Source: Bacillus methanolicus PB1 (GTDB taxonomy: Bacteria > Bacillota > Bacilli > Bacillales > Cytobacillaceae). Taken from it: a DNA stretch of 64,000 nucleotides. Under the pieces are notes generated by a model that saw only the letters and a program-made list of their open reading frames with translations, did not search any database and was not told where the DNA came from. The stretch spans positions 1,261,948 through 1,325,947 of the forward strand of contig NZ_AFEU01000003.1 in the NCBI RefSeq assembly GCF_000262755.1, written 5' to 3'. Made by a program: the position numbers and the translations under genes. This document shows positions 45,300 to 54,493 of the stretch, piece after piece. The first letter of the stretch is position 1. Every line of letters begins with the position of its first letter.

Positions 45300-45859
45300 T
45301 CTGCATAGCCATTTACAATCAAGTCGAGCTTCCCGGTTTTCGGGTCAATAACCAATCCATGAACGGGAAGATCTTTTGGCAAAAGCGGGTGGTTTTTTAT
45401 CACATTTACGCTGTGTAATACACTTTCATGAACATTTTCAAAACCCTGCAGCCATTCATTTACTTTTATTCCAGAATAGTTTAATGTATCAATTGTTTCT
45501 TTTTTAATGCCTCTTTCATACATATTTTTTATCACATCATCCGCTCTCATTCCGCTCATTCCGCAATCATAATGGCCGATTACAAGCACTTCCTCTGCCT
45601 TCAATTGATAGACTGCAACAAGCAAGCTCCTCATAATGCTCCCAAACGGATGCGTAACCAATGCACCTGCATTTTTAACTATCTTCACATCACCATTTCC
45701 TACATTAAGTGCTTTCGGAAGCAGCTCAATTAATCTTGTATCCATACATGTTAAGATTACCAATTTTTTATTCGGAAATTTCGTTGTTTCAAATTCTTTA
45801 TATTTTTCCTCAGCTACAAATTGTTCATTGTATTGTAAAATTTCATCGAGCAGTTTCAA
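45296..45859 (-). CDS. ytiB: Beta-class carbonic anhydrase YtiB
   Basis: A 187-residue beta-carbonic anhydrase, cytosolic, with zinc ligands C38, H96 and C99 (CMDTR and GHYDCGMSG) and the D40-R42 dyad. It interconverts CO2 and bicarbonate. The TTG at 45859 is chosen because AAAGGAAG lies 6 nt upstream and the length then equals B. subtilis YtiB; an open frame 24 codons further upstream lacks resemblance. Confidence 0.9.
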   Translation of the reverse strand: MKLLDEILQYNEQFVAEEKYKEFETTKFPNKKLVILTCMDTRLIELLPKALNVGNGDVKIVKNAGALVTHPFGSIMRSLLVAVYQLKAEEVLVIGHYDCGMSGMRADDVIKNMYERGIKKETIDTLNYSGIKVNEWLQGFENVHESVLHSVNVIKNHPLLPKDLPVHGLVIDPKTGKLDLIVNGYAD

Positions 45860-45981
45860 GTGATTCTTCCTTTCCCCGAAAATAATATGTTTACATCTTA
45901 TAAGAATACAAAAAACAAATGAAGTAGACAATTTTTTTCCCTTGCAATTTCATTATTTCTTTTGTATGATTCTTTTTGTAC

Positions 45982-46004
45982 TAAACCGTAACAATTACGG
46001 ATTA
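45982..46004 (+). promoter_or_regulatory. Zur-type operator 1 upstream of znuA
   Basis: TAAACCGTAACAATTACGGATTA fits the Bacillus Zur box (AAATCGTAATNATTACGNTTT type) with inverted half sites CCGTAA and TTACGG. It lies about 80 bp before the znuA start. Confidence 0.75.
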
Positions 46005-46036
46005 TCTATAAAAGTACAAATATATTTTTTCTTAGT

Positions 46037-46059
46037 CAAATCGTAATAAATACGGTTTA
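46037..46059 (+). promoter_or_regulatory. Zur-type operator 2 upstream of znuA
   Basis: AAATCGTAATAAATACGGTTT, an almost consensus Zur box, centred about 33 bp before the start codon. Two boxes 55 bp apart point to tight repression by zinc. Confidence 0.8.
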
Positions 46060-46080
46060 TGCCAAGAAAGGAGCAGCATC

Positions 46081-47124
46081 ATGAAAAAGCTTATTTTACT
46101 TATTTCTTTATTATTACCAATCAGTTTATTTTTATCTGCATGCGGAAATGAAGCTGATTCAGCAAAAAAAAATGATAGCAAATTAATGATTTATACGACT
46201 ATTTATCCGCTTGCTTATTTTACAGAAAGAATCGGCGGAGATTTCGTATCCGCAGATTCGATTTATCCTGCAGGAGCCGATGAACATACATTCGAGCCTT
46301 CTCAAAAAGATATGATGAAATTAGCAGATGCCGATCTGTTTATTTATATTGGCTTAGGTCTTGAAGGTTTTGTTAATAAAGCGAAAGATATTTTAAAGAA
46401 TGAAGATGTTTCGTTAGTTGCGGCTGGTGAGCACATTACTTTTGATGAGCCCAAAGCAGCTGAAGGAGAAGAAGATACTCATGCCGGTGAAGAGCGTGCC
46501 ACGGAGGAAGAGCATTCCCATGAAGACGAACATTCGCATGAGGAAGGGCATTCACATGAGGGAGGACACGATGATGGCCATCACCATGGCGATATCGACC
46601 CTCATGTCTGGCTTGATCCGTTGTATGCTAAGCAATTAGCTGAAGAAATCAAAAATGCTCTGTCTGAAAAACTTCCTGAACAAAAAAGTACATTTGAAGA
46701 AAATTATCAAGAACTTGCAAAGGAATTGGATGATCTTCATCATCAATTCGAAAAAACGATTCACTCAGCGAAACGCCATGAAATAATCGTCTCCCATGCA
46801 GCCTATGGTTATTGGGAAAAACGATATGGTCTCGAACAAATTAGCATCTCTGGTTTATCGACTACAAATGAGCCGTCACAAAAAGAATTGGAAAAGATTA
46901 TAGCTGTTGCCAAAGAACATAATCTTAAATATGTGTTGGTTGAGCAAAACTTTAGTTCAAAGCTAAGTGGAATCGTTCAGAGAGAAATCGGCGGGGATGC
47001 GCTGACACTTCACAATTTAGCGACATTGACTGATGAAGATATTAAAAATAACGAAACATATTTTACATTAATGAAAAAAAATATTGAAACATTAAAAAAA
47101 GCTTTAAATGAAAAATTTTTTTAA
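46081..47124 (+). CDS. znuA: Zinc ABC transporter substrate-binding lipoprotein (ZnuA/AdcA type)
   Basis: A 347-residue cluster A-I solute receptor for zinc. The signal peptide ends at the lipobox LSAC (C21). Metal ligands include H69 (AGADEHTFEP), H175 (DIDPHVWLDP), a His near 240 (VSHAAYGY) and an acid near the C-terminus. Between them lies a His/Glu-rich loop (about 121-172, with EEHSHEDEHSHEEGHSHEGG), typical of zinc-specific members. AAGGAG precedes the ATG. Two Zur boxes lie upstream. The ATPase and permease genes are not adjacent, so the receptor must use partners encoded elsewhere. Confidence 0.92.
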   Translation: MKKLILLISLLLPISLFLSACGNEADSAKKNDSKLMIYTTIYPLAYFTERIGGDFVSADSIYPAGADEHTFEPSQKDMMKLADADLFIYIGLGLEGFVNKAKDILKNEDVSLVAAGEHITFDEPKAAEGEEDTHAGEERATEEEHSHEDEHSHEEGHSHEGGHDDGHHHGDIDPHVWLDPLYAKQLAEEIKNALSEKLPEQKSTFEENYQELAKELDDLHHQFEKTIHSAKRHEIIVSHAAYGYWEKRYGLEQISISGLSTTNEPSQKELEKIIAVAKEHNLKYVLVEQNFSSKLSGIVQREIGGDALTLHNLATLTDEDIKNNETYFTLMKKNIETLKKALNEKFF

Positions 47125-47137
47125 AGCCTCCGTTAAT

Positions 47138-47190
47138 AGAAAAAGGGAGCTTAAATATTTAACTTTAACATTCAAGGTTCCTTTTTCTGT
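47138..47190 (+). terminator. Terminator of znuA
   Basis: AGAAAAAGG and CCTTTTTCT arms with partly paired AT-rich interior, ending in the T-rich right arm. Confidence 0.6.
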
Positions 47191-47255
47191 CATGTATTAA
47201 CTTTCTGATTAAGTAAAAGCCTAATCTTGTATCAACATTAAAGAGGTGATACAAG

Positions 47256-47414
47256 ATGGCAAAAGATGTACTTTGCGAAGTGAACAACTGCACATACTGG
47301 GCCCAAGGTAACCGATGCAATGCAGATCAAATTTACGTTGTCAGCCATAAAGGAAAAACGGCAGATGACAGTAAAGAGACAGATTGCAAAACATTTGAAC
47401 CTGCACATCACTAA
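47256..47414 (+). CDS. DUF1540 small cysteine-containing protein
   Basis: A 52-residue protein of the DUF1540 family. Four cysteines in the family arrangement (LCEVNNCTYWAQGNRCNAD and TDCKTF) suggest a small metal-binding fold. Function is unknown. AAAGAGGTG precedes the ATG. It lies just downstream of znuA but beyond its terminator. A metal link with its neighbour is possible but unproven. It ends at a GGTCTGACT hairpin. Confidence 0.85.
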   Translation: MAKDVLCEVNNCTYWAQGNRCNADQIYVVSHKGKTADDSKETDCKTFEPAHH

Positions 47415-47430
47415 TATTGAATAATGAACA

Positions 47431-47466
47431 GGTCTGACTCATGAGCAAATAGTCAGACCCTTTTTC
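47431..47466 (+). terminator. Terminator built from the GGTCTGAC palindrome
   Basis: GGTCTGACT and AGTCAGACC, a perfect 9-bp stem, followed by CTTTTT, 16 bp after the DUF1540 stop. The arms match the inner palindrome of the family A elements, so this is either a worn copy or a related hairpin. Confidence 0.8.
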
Positions 47467-47603
47467 TCGTATTTTTTTGCCTGAATCCAGACGTATTTTG
47501 TTAATTTTTTGATTTATCAGCCCTTAATCCGGTTTATAAGCCTACAAGACCTTTTTAGGTTAGGCCATTAATCTGATACATCTCGACACCCTCTTGCTCC
47601 AAA

Positions 47604-49082
47604 TTAAAACAGGTTAGGCAATTTTCTTCTTAAGAGCTTTTTAGCCGCATTTCGCGGAAGTTCTGAAACAAATATGATTTTCTTCGGAACCTTGTATTTC
47701 GCTAGCTTTTCTGTACAGAAACTAATGACCTCTTCTTCTGAAAGCTTCGATCTTCTGCTCCTTACAATCACGGCAGCTGGAATTTGTCCCCATTTTTCAT
47801 CAGGAAGTCCGGTTACTCCTGCATCGATGATATCAGGATGAGACAACAGCACTCCTTCAATTTCTGCAGGATAAATGTTTTCCCCCCCAGAAATAATCAA
47901 GTCTTGGCGGCGGTCAAGGACGTATAGGAACCCTTCTTCATCCATATAGCCAATATCTCCTGTTGCAAGCCATCCATTTTGCATCGAATCCTTTGTTCCC
48001 TGATCCTGATTTAAATACCCGATTGTTACATTAGGGCCTTTAACATAGATTTCTCCTTCTTCAAAAGGTGCTGCTTTTTCCCCTGTTGAATTCACAATTT
48101 TCACCTCGGACGGGAATAATGCTTTTCCGGCGGAACCAAGTTTCGACAAGGCGTATTCAGGAGCGAGGGTCACTATTTGTGACGCTGTTTCCGTCATACC
48201 GTATGTTTGAAAAACTGGAATTCCTTTTTCAATACATTTTTCAAGAAGCGAAAGCGGAGCAGGACCTCCTCCTAATAACATGCAGCGAAAGGTTTCCGGA
48301 AATGTTTTATCCCTGAGCGAATTGATCATCCGCTTTAGCATAACGCTAACGACAGACATTATCGTAACATTATACTTTTGAATGTCTTTTATTGTTTCGT
48401 GCTCATCAAATGATTCATGAAGGACGATTGTCATTCCGTAAATCATGCTTCGGACAAGGATTGAATAGCCGCTGATGTGAAACAAAGGCACTGCACACAG
48501 CCACGTATCTGTCTCAAATAATCCTAAATTCAGGGCAGAACCTATTGCACTCCACCAATGGTTGCCGTATGTTTGCAATACTCCTTTCGGATGGCCGGTT
48601 GTACCAGAAGTATACATGACCGTGCAAACATCATTCATATGATATTCATCAAGAATCTCAGGGGATGAACCTTTTTTTTGAAAAAGATTTTGCTTAGTTA
48701 TAATTGGAAGATCATTTATTTTTCCAGTAATTTCATTTATATGTCCGTCAAAAGCCTCTTCTGTTATTAAAAAGGATGAATGTGAATCATTAAGCTGCCA
48801 TATAATTTCCTCAGGCGTTAATCGGTTATTAAGGATTACCGCTTTGATTCCAAGCATCTGCAGCGCAAGCAAAATAAAAACGGTATCCTGATGGTTTCTA
48901 AGCAGCACACCGGCAAACTGTCCTTTTTTCAAACCAACTTCTGAAAGCTGGCCGGCTGTTTTAACAGCAAGATAAAACAATTCCCGAAACGTGATGGAAG
49001 AATCGCGGAAGTGAATGGCGATTCGATCGGGGGTAAGGTCCGTGCGTTTTTTCAGCCAATTTGGTATTGTTTGTTCCACCAT
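47604..49082 (-). CDS. menE: O-succinylbenzoate-CoA ligase MenE
   Basis: A 492-residue ANL-family adenylating enzyme joining o-succinylbenzoate to CoA in menaquinone synthesis. The AMP loop YTSGTTGHPKG, the QTYGMTE motif, the TGD hinge region (LATGDIGYMDEEG) and the C-terminal lysine region (PRNAAKKLLRR) are intact. The ATG at 49082 is 10 nt after GAGGTGAG; an ATG 17 codons upstream is not supported. It is the last gene of the menFDHBE run. Confidence 0.93.
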   Translation of the reverse strand: MVEQTIPNWLKKRTDLTPDRIAIHFRDSSITFRELFYLAVKTAGQLSEVGLKKGQFAGVLLRNHQDTVFILLALQMLGIKAVILNNRLTPEEIIWQLNDSHSSFLITEEAFDGHINEITGKINDLPIITKQNLFQKKGSSPEILDEYHMNDVCTVMYTSGTTGHPKGVLQTYGNHWWSAIGSALNLGLFETDTWLCAVPLFHISGYSILVRSMIYGMTIVLHESFDEHETIKDIQKYNVTIMSVVSVMLKRMINSLRDKTFPETFRCMLLGGGPAPLSLLEKCIEKGIPVFQTYGMTETASQIVTLAPEYALSKLGSAGKALFPSEVKIVNSTGEKAAPFEEGEIYVKGPNVTIGYLNQDQGTKDSMQNGWLATGDIGYMDEEGFLYVLDRRQDLIISGGENIYPAEIEGVLLSHPDIIDAGVTGLPDEKWGQIPAAVIVRSRRSKLSEEEVISFCTEKLAKYKVPKKIIFVSELPRNAAKKLLRRKLPNLF

Positions 49083-49178
49083 ACTGATACTCACCTCATT
49101 CGAAAATAAAACAGCCTGATGGAAGGCCATCAAGCTGTGATGAAAAAAACTATATCAAACTCACTTCGTTTTATGACA

Positions 49179-49997
49179 TCAAGGAAAGCGAGGGAACTTG
49201 CCGAAGTCGGGTTTGCGTTTTTCCTTAAATGCATCTCTTCCTTCTTTCGCTTCATCTGTTGTATAGTATAAAAGCGTTGCATCCCCTGCAAATTGCTGAA
49301 GGCCCGCAAGACCATCTGTGTCTGCATTAAATGCTGCTTTCAAGAAGCGAATCGCAGTCGGGCTTTTTTCAAGAATTTCTTCGCACCATTTAATGGTTTC
49401 CTCTTCAACTTTTTCAAGTGGAACGACAGCATTGACAAGCCCCATTTCGAGTGCTTCCTGTGCATTGTATTGACGGCATAAATACCAAATTTCACGAGCT
49501 TTTTTGTGTCCGACAATTCTTGCAAGGTATCCAGAGCCATAACCTGCATCAAAGCTCCCGACTTTCGGTCCTGTTTGTCCAAAAATAGCATTATCCGCTG
49601 CAATCGTTAAATCACATACAACATGCAGCACATGGCCGCCGCCGATTGCATACCCTTTAACCATTGCAATGACAGGCTTTGGAATAACACGGATTAAGCG
49701 CTGCAGATCAAGAACATTTAAGCGCGGAATTTCGTCTTCTCCTACATAGCCGCCATGTCCGCGAACCTTTTGGTCCCCTCCGGAACAAAACGCCTTATCC
49801 CCAGCACCGGTTAAGATAATCACTCCAATGTTTTGATCATCGCGAGCATAAGCAAACGCATCGATTAATTCCACAACTGTTTTAGGACGGAAAGCATTAT
49901 GTACTTCAGGACGGTTAATTGTAATCTTCGCTATGCCGTTATATGTTTCGTAAATAATATCTTCATACTGACGGCCAGGGATCCATTCAACTGCCAT
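49179..49997 (-). CDS. menB: 1,4-dihydroxy-2-naphthoyl-CoA synthase MenB
   Basis: A 272-residue crotonase-fold enzyme closing the naphthoquinone ring. Family features are clear: [10 protein letters not shown] near the N-terminus, [11 protein letters not shown] for the oxyanion and CoA site, and [13 protein letters not shown] near residue 150. AGGAGG lies 7 nt from the ATG. A gap of about 140 bp separates it from menH, so a separate promoter there is possible. Confidence 0.95.
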   Translation of the reverse strand: MAVEWIPGRQYEDIIYETYNGIAKITINRPEVHNAFRPKTVVELIDAFAYARDDQNIGVIILTGAGDKAFCSGGDQKVRGHGGYVGEDEIPRLNVLDLQRLIRVIPKPVIAMVKGYAIGGGHVLHVVCDLTIAADNAIFGQTGPKVGSFDAGYGSGYLARIVGHKKAREIWYLCRQYNAQEALEMGLVNAVVPLEKVEEETIKWCEEILEKSPTAIRFLKAAFNADTDGLAGLQQFAGDATLLYYTTDEAKEGRDAFKEKRKPDFGKFPRFP

Positions 49998-50135
49998 TTT
50001 AAAACCTCCTCATTTTTTAGTATTAGATAAGCCGACTCTTCAGCAGTATACTTGTATTATGATCGTATTATCTGCATTTCCACTGATAGTTTGATAAACC
50101 AATCTAATAATAATATTACCACTTGTCGAACCCGC

Positions 50136-50957
50136 TCAATTTTGTCCGATTGAATGGGTTAAAAACTCACTAACTATTGTATCAAATTTTTTAGGTTCTT
50201 CCACATGTATTGCATGCCCACATCCATTAATATTGATCCATCGACAATTTTTGATTTTTATTTTCATCTTTTTGGCGATTCCACAAAACTTTTGATCAAA
50301 AGAACCTGTAACCAATAACGTTTCGTGCGGCAAATATTCAAGCTCATCCCACCATGAAGGCTGGGATCCGGTACCCATACCGATTAAGCTGTTAGCCAGC
50401 CCAATTTTGGAATTTTTCAATCTTTGCTCTCTTAAACGATCACGAACGGATTTTGGAAGTGTCTGCTGTGATCGGAAAAGGGGGATATTCTCCCAGTAGG
50501 AAATAAATGGTTCTATCCCCTTTTCAAGAATAAAAGAAGACAATTTCTCATCTTGAATTCTTCGTTCTTGTCTCTCTTCTTCAAGAATCAGACCCGGGGA
50601 TGAACTTTCCAATATTAATTTTCGGACCCGATGCGGATACCGTACAGCAAACGTTAAAGCTAGTCTTCCTCCCATCGAATATCCTAAAATATCTGCCTTT
50701 TCAATCCCTAACTGTTCAATTAAAGAAAGAAGGTCATCAGCCGCAGACAAAATATGATAACGATTCGATTCTTCAGGGCTTTCCGTCTTTCCGTGACCGA
50801 TAATGTCGATCATGATTAGTCGGGAGTGGCTGCTCCAGCTTTTACAGAACGGATTCCATGTAGAAGAATCCCCAGTGAATCCATGAAGCAAAATCAGCGG
50901 AAACCCATCTCCGAATGTGTCGACATGGTAATGAACACCATTTAAGACATATTTCAT
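50136..50957 (-). CDS. menH: MenH-type SHCHC synthase (YtxM)
   Basis: A 273-residue alpha/beta hydrolase-fold enzyme removing pyruvate from SEPHCHC. Nucleophile S94 in GYSMGGR, Asp in GSFDQKF and His in GCGHAIHVE form the triad; LLHGFTGDSSTW gives the oxyanion loop. Two adjacent ATGs (50960 and 50957) overlap the menD stop (ATGATG), so translation is coupled to menD. The second ATG has slightly better spacing to GGTG. Confidence 0.88.
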   Translation of the reverse strand: MKYVLNGVHYHVDTFGDGFPLILLHGFTGDSSTWNPFCKSWSSHSRLIMIDIIGHGKTESPEESNRYHILSAADDLLSLIEQLGIEKADILGYSMGGRLALTFAVRYPHRVRKLILESSSPGLILEEERQERRIQDEKLSSFILEKGIEPFISYWENIPLFRSQQTLPKSVRDRLREQRLKNSKIGLANSLIGMGTGSQPSWWDELEYLPHETLLVTGSFDQKFCGIAKKMKIKIKNCRWININGCGHAIHVEEPKKFDTIVSEFLTHSIGQN

Positions 50958-52705
50958 CATGAAACACCATTTAATTTATTGCTTATTTCCCGGGAAACAT
51001 AATTCCACAATTCACGATGCTCTAATACGTTTCTGTCTCTAGCTGTCGAAATTTCCATTACGGATAAACCACAATTATCCATATTTTTCAAGAAAGAGGA
51101 CTTAAATTGATCCCAGGAAGTGATTTTGTCGAATTTTCCGTTATACATGCGAACTGCATGTTCAAAGTTTAAATCAATCGGCGTTCCAAATAATAATTCA
51201 AAGTTTTTTGGCTCACTTGCTTGAGGGAGAAAAGAAAAAATCCCCCCGCCATTATTATTTACCAGCAATATTTTAATATTAATGTTATATAGTTTCACAG
51301 CAAGCAGGCCATTTAAATCATGAAAAAAAGTAAGATCTCCGACTATTAAGTACAGCGGCTGCAAAACGGAAGCAGCTCCAATCGCAGTTGAAATAATTCC
51401 GTCAATTCCATTTGCTCCTCTGTTTGCCATGATTCGGATGGATTTATCGGTAACATGGAAAAATGTATCCAAATCCCTTATAGGCATACTGTTTCCAACA
51501 AACAGCGTGGCTCCGTCAGGAATTAAATCCGACAGCTGATAAATGAGCTTTCCTTCGCTTAATTCCTCTGTTTCGTTAATTTTTGAAAGCTTTGTCTTAG
51601 TCAGATCATTTATTTCAAGCCATTTATCTAAGAATGGATGTTGATTCTTTTTCTCAACATACTTTGCAATCGATTTGCAGAATTCAGTTTCATTGCAATG
51701 GATCATATACGCTGCTGCTGCCGGGTCTCTCCAGCCTGCACCGCCATCAATCACAAACTGCGGAATATCTATATTTTCTTTTATAAAATTAGATAACGCC
51801 TTAGAAACTGGCATTGCTCCAAACCTGATGATGATATCCGGTTTTAGCGCTTTTTTACAGTCAGAATTTCGTAAAAATGTGTCATAGGCGTCAATAATAA
51901 AATCTTTAGAATGTTTACCGCTTCTTAACTGTGACAGCGGATCAGCTAGAATCGGAAAATTTAATGCGCTTGCTAGTTTCGTTATATTTTCAGCAAAAAA
52001 CTCATCATCCAATGGACCGCATACAATGATGCCTTTATCAGATCGAGAGAGTATTCCTGCCAATTCCTCATATTTTTCTTCCGAAAGAGCAAGCTTACCC
52101 GTTTCAACAGAAACGTAGCCATCTGGCCGTACGTTAAGATCAAATAAATCTTCCTTTCCTATATTGGGAACAAGCGGCTCTCGAAATGGAAAATTTAAGT
52201 GCACCGGGCCAGATGGCGAGCGTAAAGCAATTGCGGCAGCACGTGCACAAACTGAACGGGCATACCGGATCATTTCATCCGTTTTTTCCGGCGGAGCCAT
52301 TTCCACAAACCATTTCACATGCTTTCCAAATAAATGAATTTGGTCGATTGCTTGCGGAGCCCCTGCATCCCGAAGCTCATGCGGCCGATCGGCAGTCAAA
52401 ACGATGAGTGGGACCCTTGAATAATATGCTTCAATAATGGCAGGATAATAATTTGCTGCAGCCGTTCCGGATGTACATAATACAGCGACCGGTTTTCGCA
52501 GCGACTTTGCAATTCCAAGTGCAAAAAAAGCAGCTGACCGCTCATCTATATGAATATGGACGCGAAGATCCGGGTGCTCCGCCATCACCATGGCTATAGG
52601 AGTAGACCTTGAACCGGGACTTATTACAACATCTCGAACACCTGTGTTTACTAACTCAGCAACAAAAGCAGCAACATAGGCAGTTAAATTTTCTTGATGC
52701 TCCAC
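50957..52705 (-). CDS. menD: SEPHCHC synthase MenD
   Basis: A 582-residue thiamine-diphosphate enzyme joining 2-oxoglutarate and isochorismate. The N-terminal catalytic region has SPGSRSTP and the glutamate in HIDERSAAFFALG; the ThDP motif appears as GDLTFFHDLNG...NNNGGGIFSFLPQ. The start is GTG at 52705, overlapping the menF TAG by one base. Order menF-menD-menH is typical for Bacillus. Confidence 0.94.
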   Translation of the reverse strand: MEHQENLTAYVAAFVAELVNTGVRDVVISPGSRSTPIAMVMAEHPDLRVHIHIDERSAAFFALGIAKSLRKPVAVLCTSGTAAANYYPAIIEAYYSRVPLIVLTADRPHELRDAGAPQAIDQIHLFGKHVKWFVEMAPPEKTDEMIRYARSVCARAAAIALRSPSGPVHLNFPFREPLVPNIGKEDLFDLNVRPDGYVSVETGKLALSEEKYEELAGILSRSDKGIIVCGPLDDEFFAENITKLASALNFPILADPLSQLRSGKHSKDFIIDAYDTFLRNSDCKKALKPDIIIRFGAMPVSKALSNFIKENIDIPQFVIDGGAGWRDPAAAAYMIHCNETEFCKSIAKYVEKKNQHPFLDKWLEINDLTKTKLSKINETEELSEGKLIYQLSDLIPDGATLFVGNSMPIRDLDTFFHVTDKSIRIMANRGANGIDGIISTAIGAASVLQPLYLIVGDLTFFHDLNGLLAVKLYNINIKILLVNNNGGGIFSFLPQASEPKNFELLFGTPIDLNFEHAVRMYNGKFDKITSWDQFKSSFLKNMDNCGLSVMEISTARDRNVLEHRELWNYVSREISNKLNGVS

Positions 52706-54108
52706 TATATTCTTCCCCCAAGAGCCGAAAGCATCGGCCGAAACTTTATGGCTGTTTCTCTGTATTCGCTTTCTGCATCAGAATCTGCTACTACTCCGCA
52801 GCCGGCAAAGAGCGAAGCTTCCTTTCCTTGGATTAGACCTGAGCGGATTGAGACAGCAAAATCACCGTTGTCCTTATAATCAACCCAGCCAAGAGGAGCA
52901 GCGTAAAAACCCCTGTCCAAATTCTCTGCTACCCTTATTTTGGCCATTGCTTCTACTTTCGGGAAGCCGCCCAAAGCAGGTGTTGGATGCAGCTTTTCGA
53001 CAAACCGCAAAAGAGATTGGTTATTATTATTTTTACCGACAACTGGTGTGTAAAGATGTTGAATATCCCTTATTTTTAACAATTTGGGTTTTTCAGGCAA
53101 AAAAACTTCATCACAAATTTCCTTCATTGCTTCCCGAATCATTTCTACTACATACTGATGCTCAATTAAATTTTTTTGATCGTTTAAAAGCGCATTTCCA
53201 AGCAATTCATCTTCTTCGACTGTTTTTCCCCTTCCAATTGAACCGGCAACACATGCTGAATACACATCTTTACCTTTTTTCTTTACGAGCCTTTCTGGAG
53301 ATGCACTTATAAAACAGTCGCCATTTGATTCAAAGGCATAAACAAAGCTTTCCTTTTGTTCAGTTAAGAGCCTTGACAAGACGGTTTCCACTTTGACTTC
53401 CTCATTGAATGTAATCCTCAAGTCCCTGGCGAGCACAACTTTTTTTAATTTCCCGCCTTTCAAATCCTCAACCACTTTCGCAACAGTTTCTTTCCATTCA
53501 TCAGGATTGCTTTCTTTTTCATTTTGTATTTCAGGCAGACTAAAATCGTAATCTATATGAATAGATGCTAAAATCTCATCTCGTTCCTTAGTAATTTTTT
53601 CTATTATTGATGGATGATCATGTTGCGTGCATACAATATTAGTAGTAAAGAATGCTTGTCCATTAATGATGCTCACCATATAAACTGGAATATGAAAAAG
53701 TGAATGAGAAAATTTAGACCAAAGTTCCGTTTTTTCCTTCAAAGGATCGAACGAAAATCCCCCAAACATTATTGGGCCTATGCCAGATTGATTGTACTCA
53801 TTGTGTATGACAGAATGATCAATAAAGCGCTTCCACTCTGTTTCAACATGAAAAAAACGGCCATAAGCCTCATCCGATTGAATTTGTTTACATATACCAA
53901 AGCCAACCAAGATCATTTGGCCAGCAGGATCTTTCCAAAAGAAACGTTCGCCTAAAAATTTATCTCTTCCAGCAGCGAATAAAGATAGGGGTTTGATATT
54001 ACTGATTTTTTGGACTTCGCTTACCAAAACGGGACGTCCTAATTCTCTGGTTCTTGAAATTGCATTTTCTATCATTTCTTTTAGTTCGGAATCTTGAATT
54101 GTAACCAA
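52705..54108 (-). CDS. menF: Isochorismate synthase MenF
   Basis: A 467-residue chorismate-utilising enzyme making isochorismate for menaquinone. The catalytic domain (residues 200-460) holds KVVLARDL, SASPERLVKKKG, ACVAGSIGRGKT, the Mg-site ENLDRGFYAAP-type segment and FAGCGVV. The start is TTG at 54108 with GGGGGGA upstream. It is the first gene of the men operon, preceded by a sigma-A-like promoter and a hairpin in the leader. Confidence 0.93.
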   Translation of the reverse strand: MVTIQDSELKEMIENAISRTRELGRPVLVSEVQKISNIKPLSLFAAGRDKFLGERFFWKDPAGQMILVGFGICKQIQSDEAYGRFFHVETEWKRFIDHSVIHNEYNQSGIGPIMFGGFSFDPLKEKTELWSKFSHSLFHIPVYMVSIINGQAFFTTNIVCTQHDHPSIIEKITKERDEILASIHIDYDFSLPEIQNEKESNPDEWKETVAKVVEDLKGGKLKKVVLARDLRITFNEEVKVETVLSRLLTEQKESFVYAFESNGDCFISASPERLVKKKGKDVYSACVAGSIGRGKTVEEDELLGNALLNDQKNLIEHQYVVEMIREAMKEICDEVFLPEKPKLLKIRDIQHLYTPVVGKNNNNQSLLRFVEKLHPTPALGGFPKVEAMAKIRVAENLDRGFYAAPLGWVDYKDNGDFAVSIRSGLIQGKEASLFAGCGVVADSDAESEYRETAIKFRPMLSALGGRI

Positions 54109-54167
54109 AAAAATCCCCCCAATAACAGCCTTAAATGACTGTTATCCTTTCGTTCTAAACTTCTTCT

Positions 54168-54197
54168 AAGATACACCTCAAGACAATCACATGTCAA
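54168..54197 (-). promoter_or_regulatory. Candidate promoter of the menFDH(BE) operon
   Basis: TTGACA (54192-54197, minus strand) and TATCTT (54168-54173), spacing 18 bp. Between promoter and menF lies an AATAACAG/CTGTTATT inverted repeat (54121-54146) followed by GGGGGGATTTTTTT, which could act as an attenuator or block the start site. Confidence 0.5.
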
Positions 54198-54420
54198 TAA
54201 AAGCGGTATTTTAAACCTAGTTTTTTCCTTATTATTTTATATTTCTCCCCTATTCTATAAAAATGTCCTCCACGTTGGAGAAACTTCTATGAGAGCAGCC
54301 ATACTTGAAGAACAAAACTATTTCCTATTGGGAGGTGAAGCCCGAATTAGCGTAAAAAAGTCATTGACACCTATTATTTGTTACCCTACACTTAAAATTG
54401 TAACAATTTATTCACATTTT

Positions 54421-54449
54421 TTGACACTGACGTCTTTTTCCGCTAAAAT
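54421..54449 (+). promoter_or_regulatory. Sigma-A promoter of menA
   Basis: TTGACA at 54421-54426 and TAAAAT at 54444-54449, spacing 17 bp, 45 bp before the menA start. The menA and men operon promoters are divergent within this 385-bp region; no other feature was seen there. Confidence 0.7.
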
Positions 54450-54493
54450 GAAACAATTTGTATCAATTTCTATACTAAGGGAGAGACAGAACT

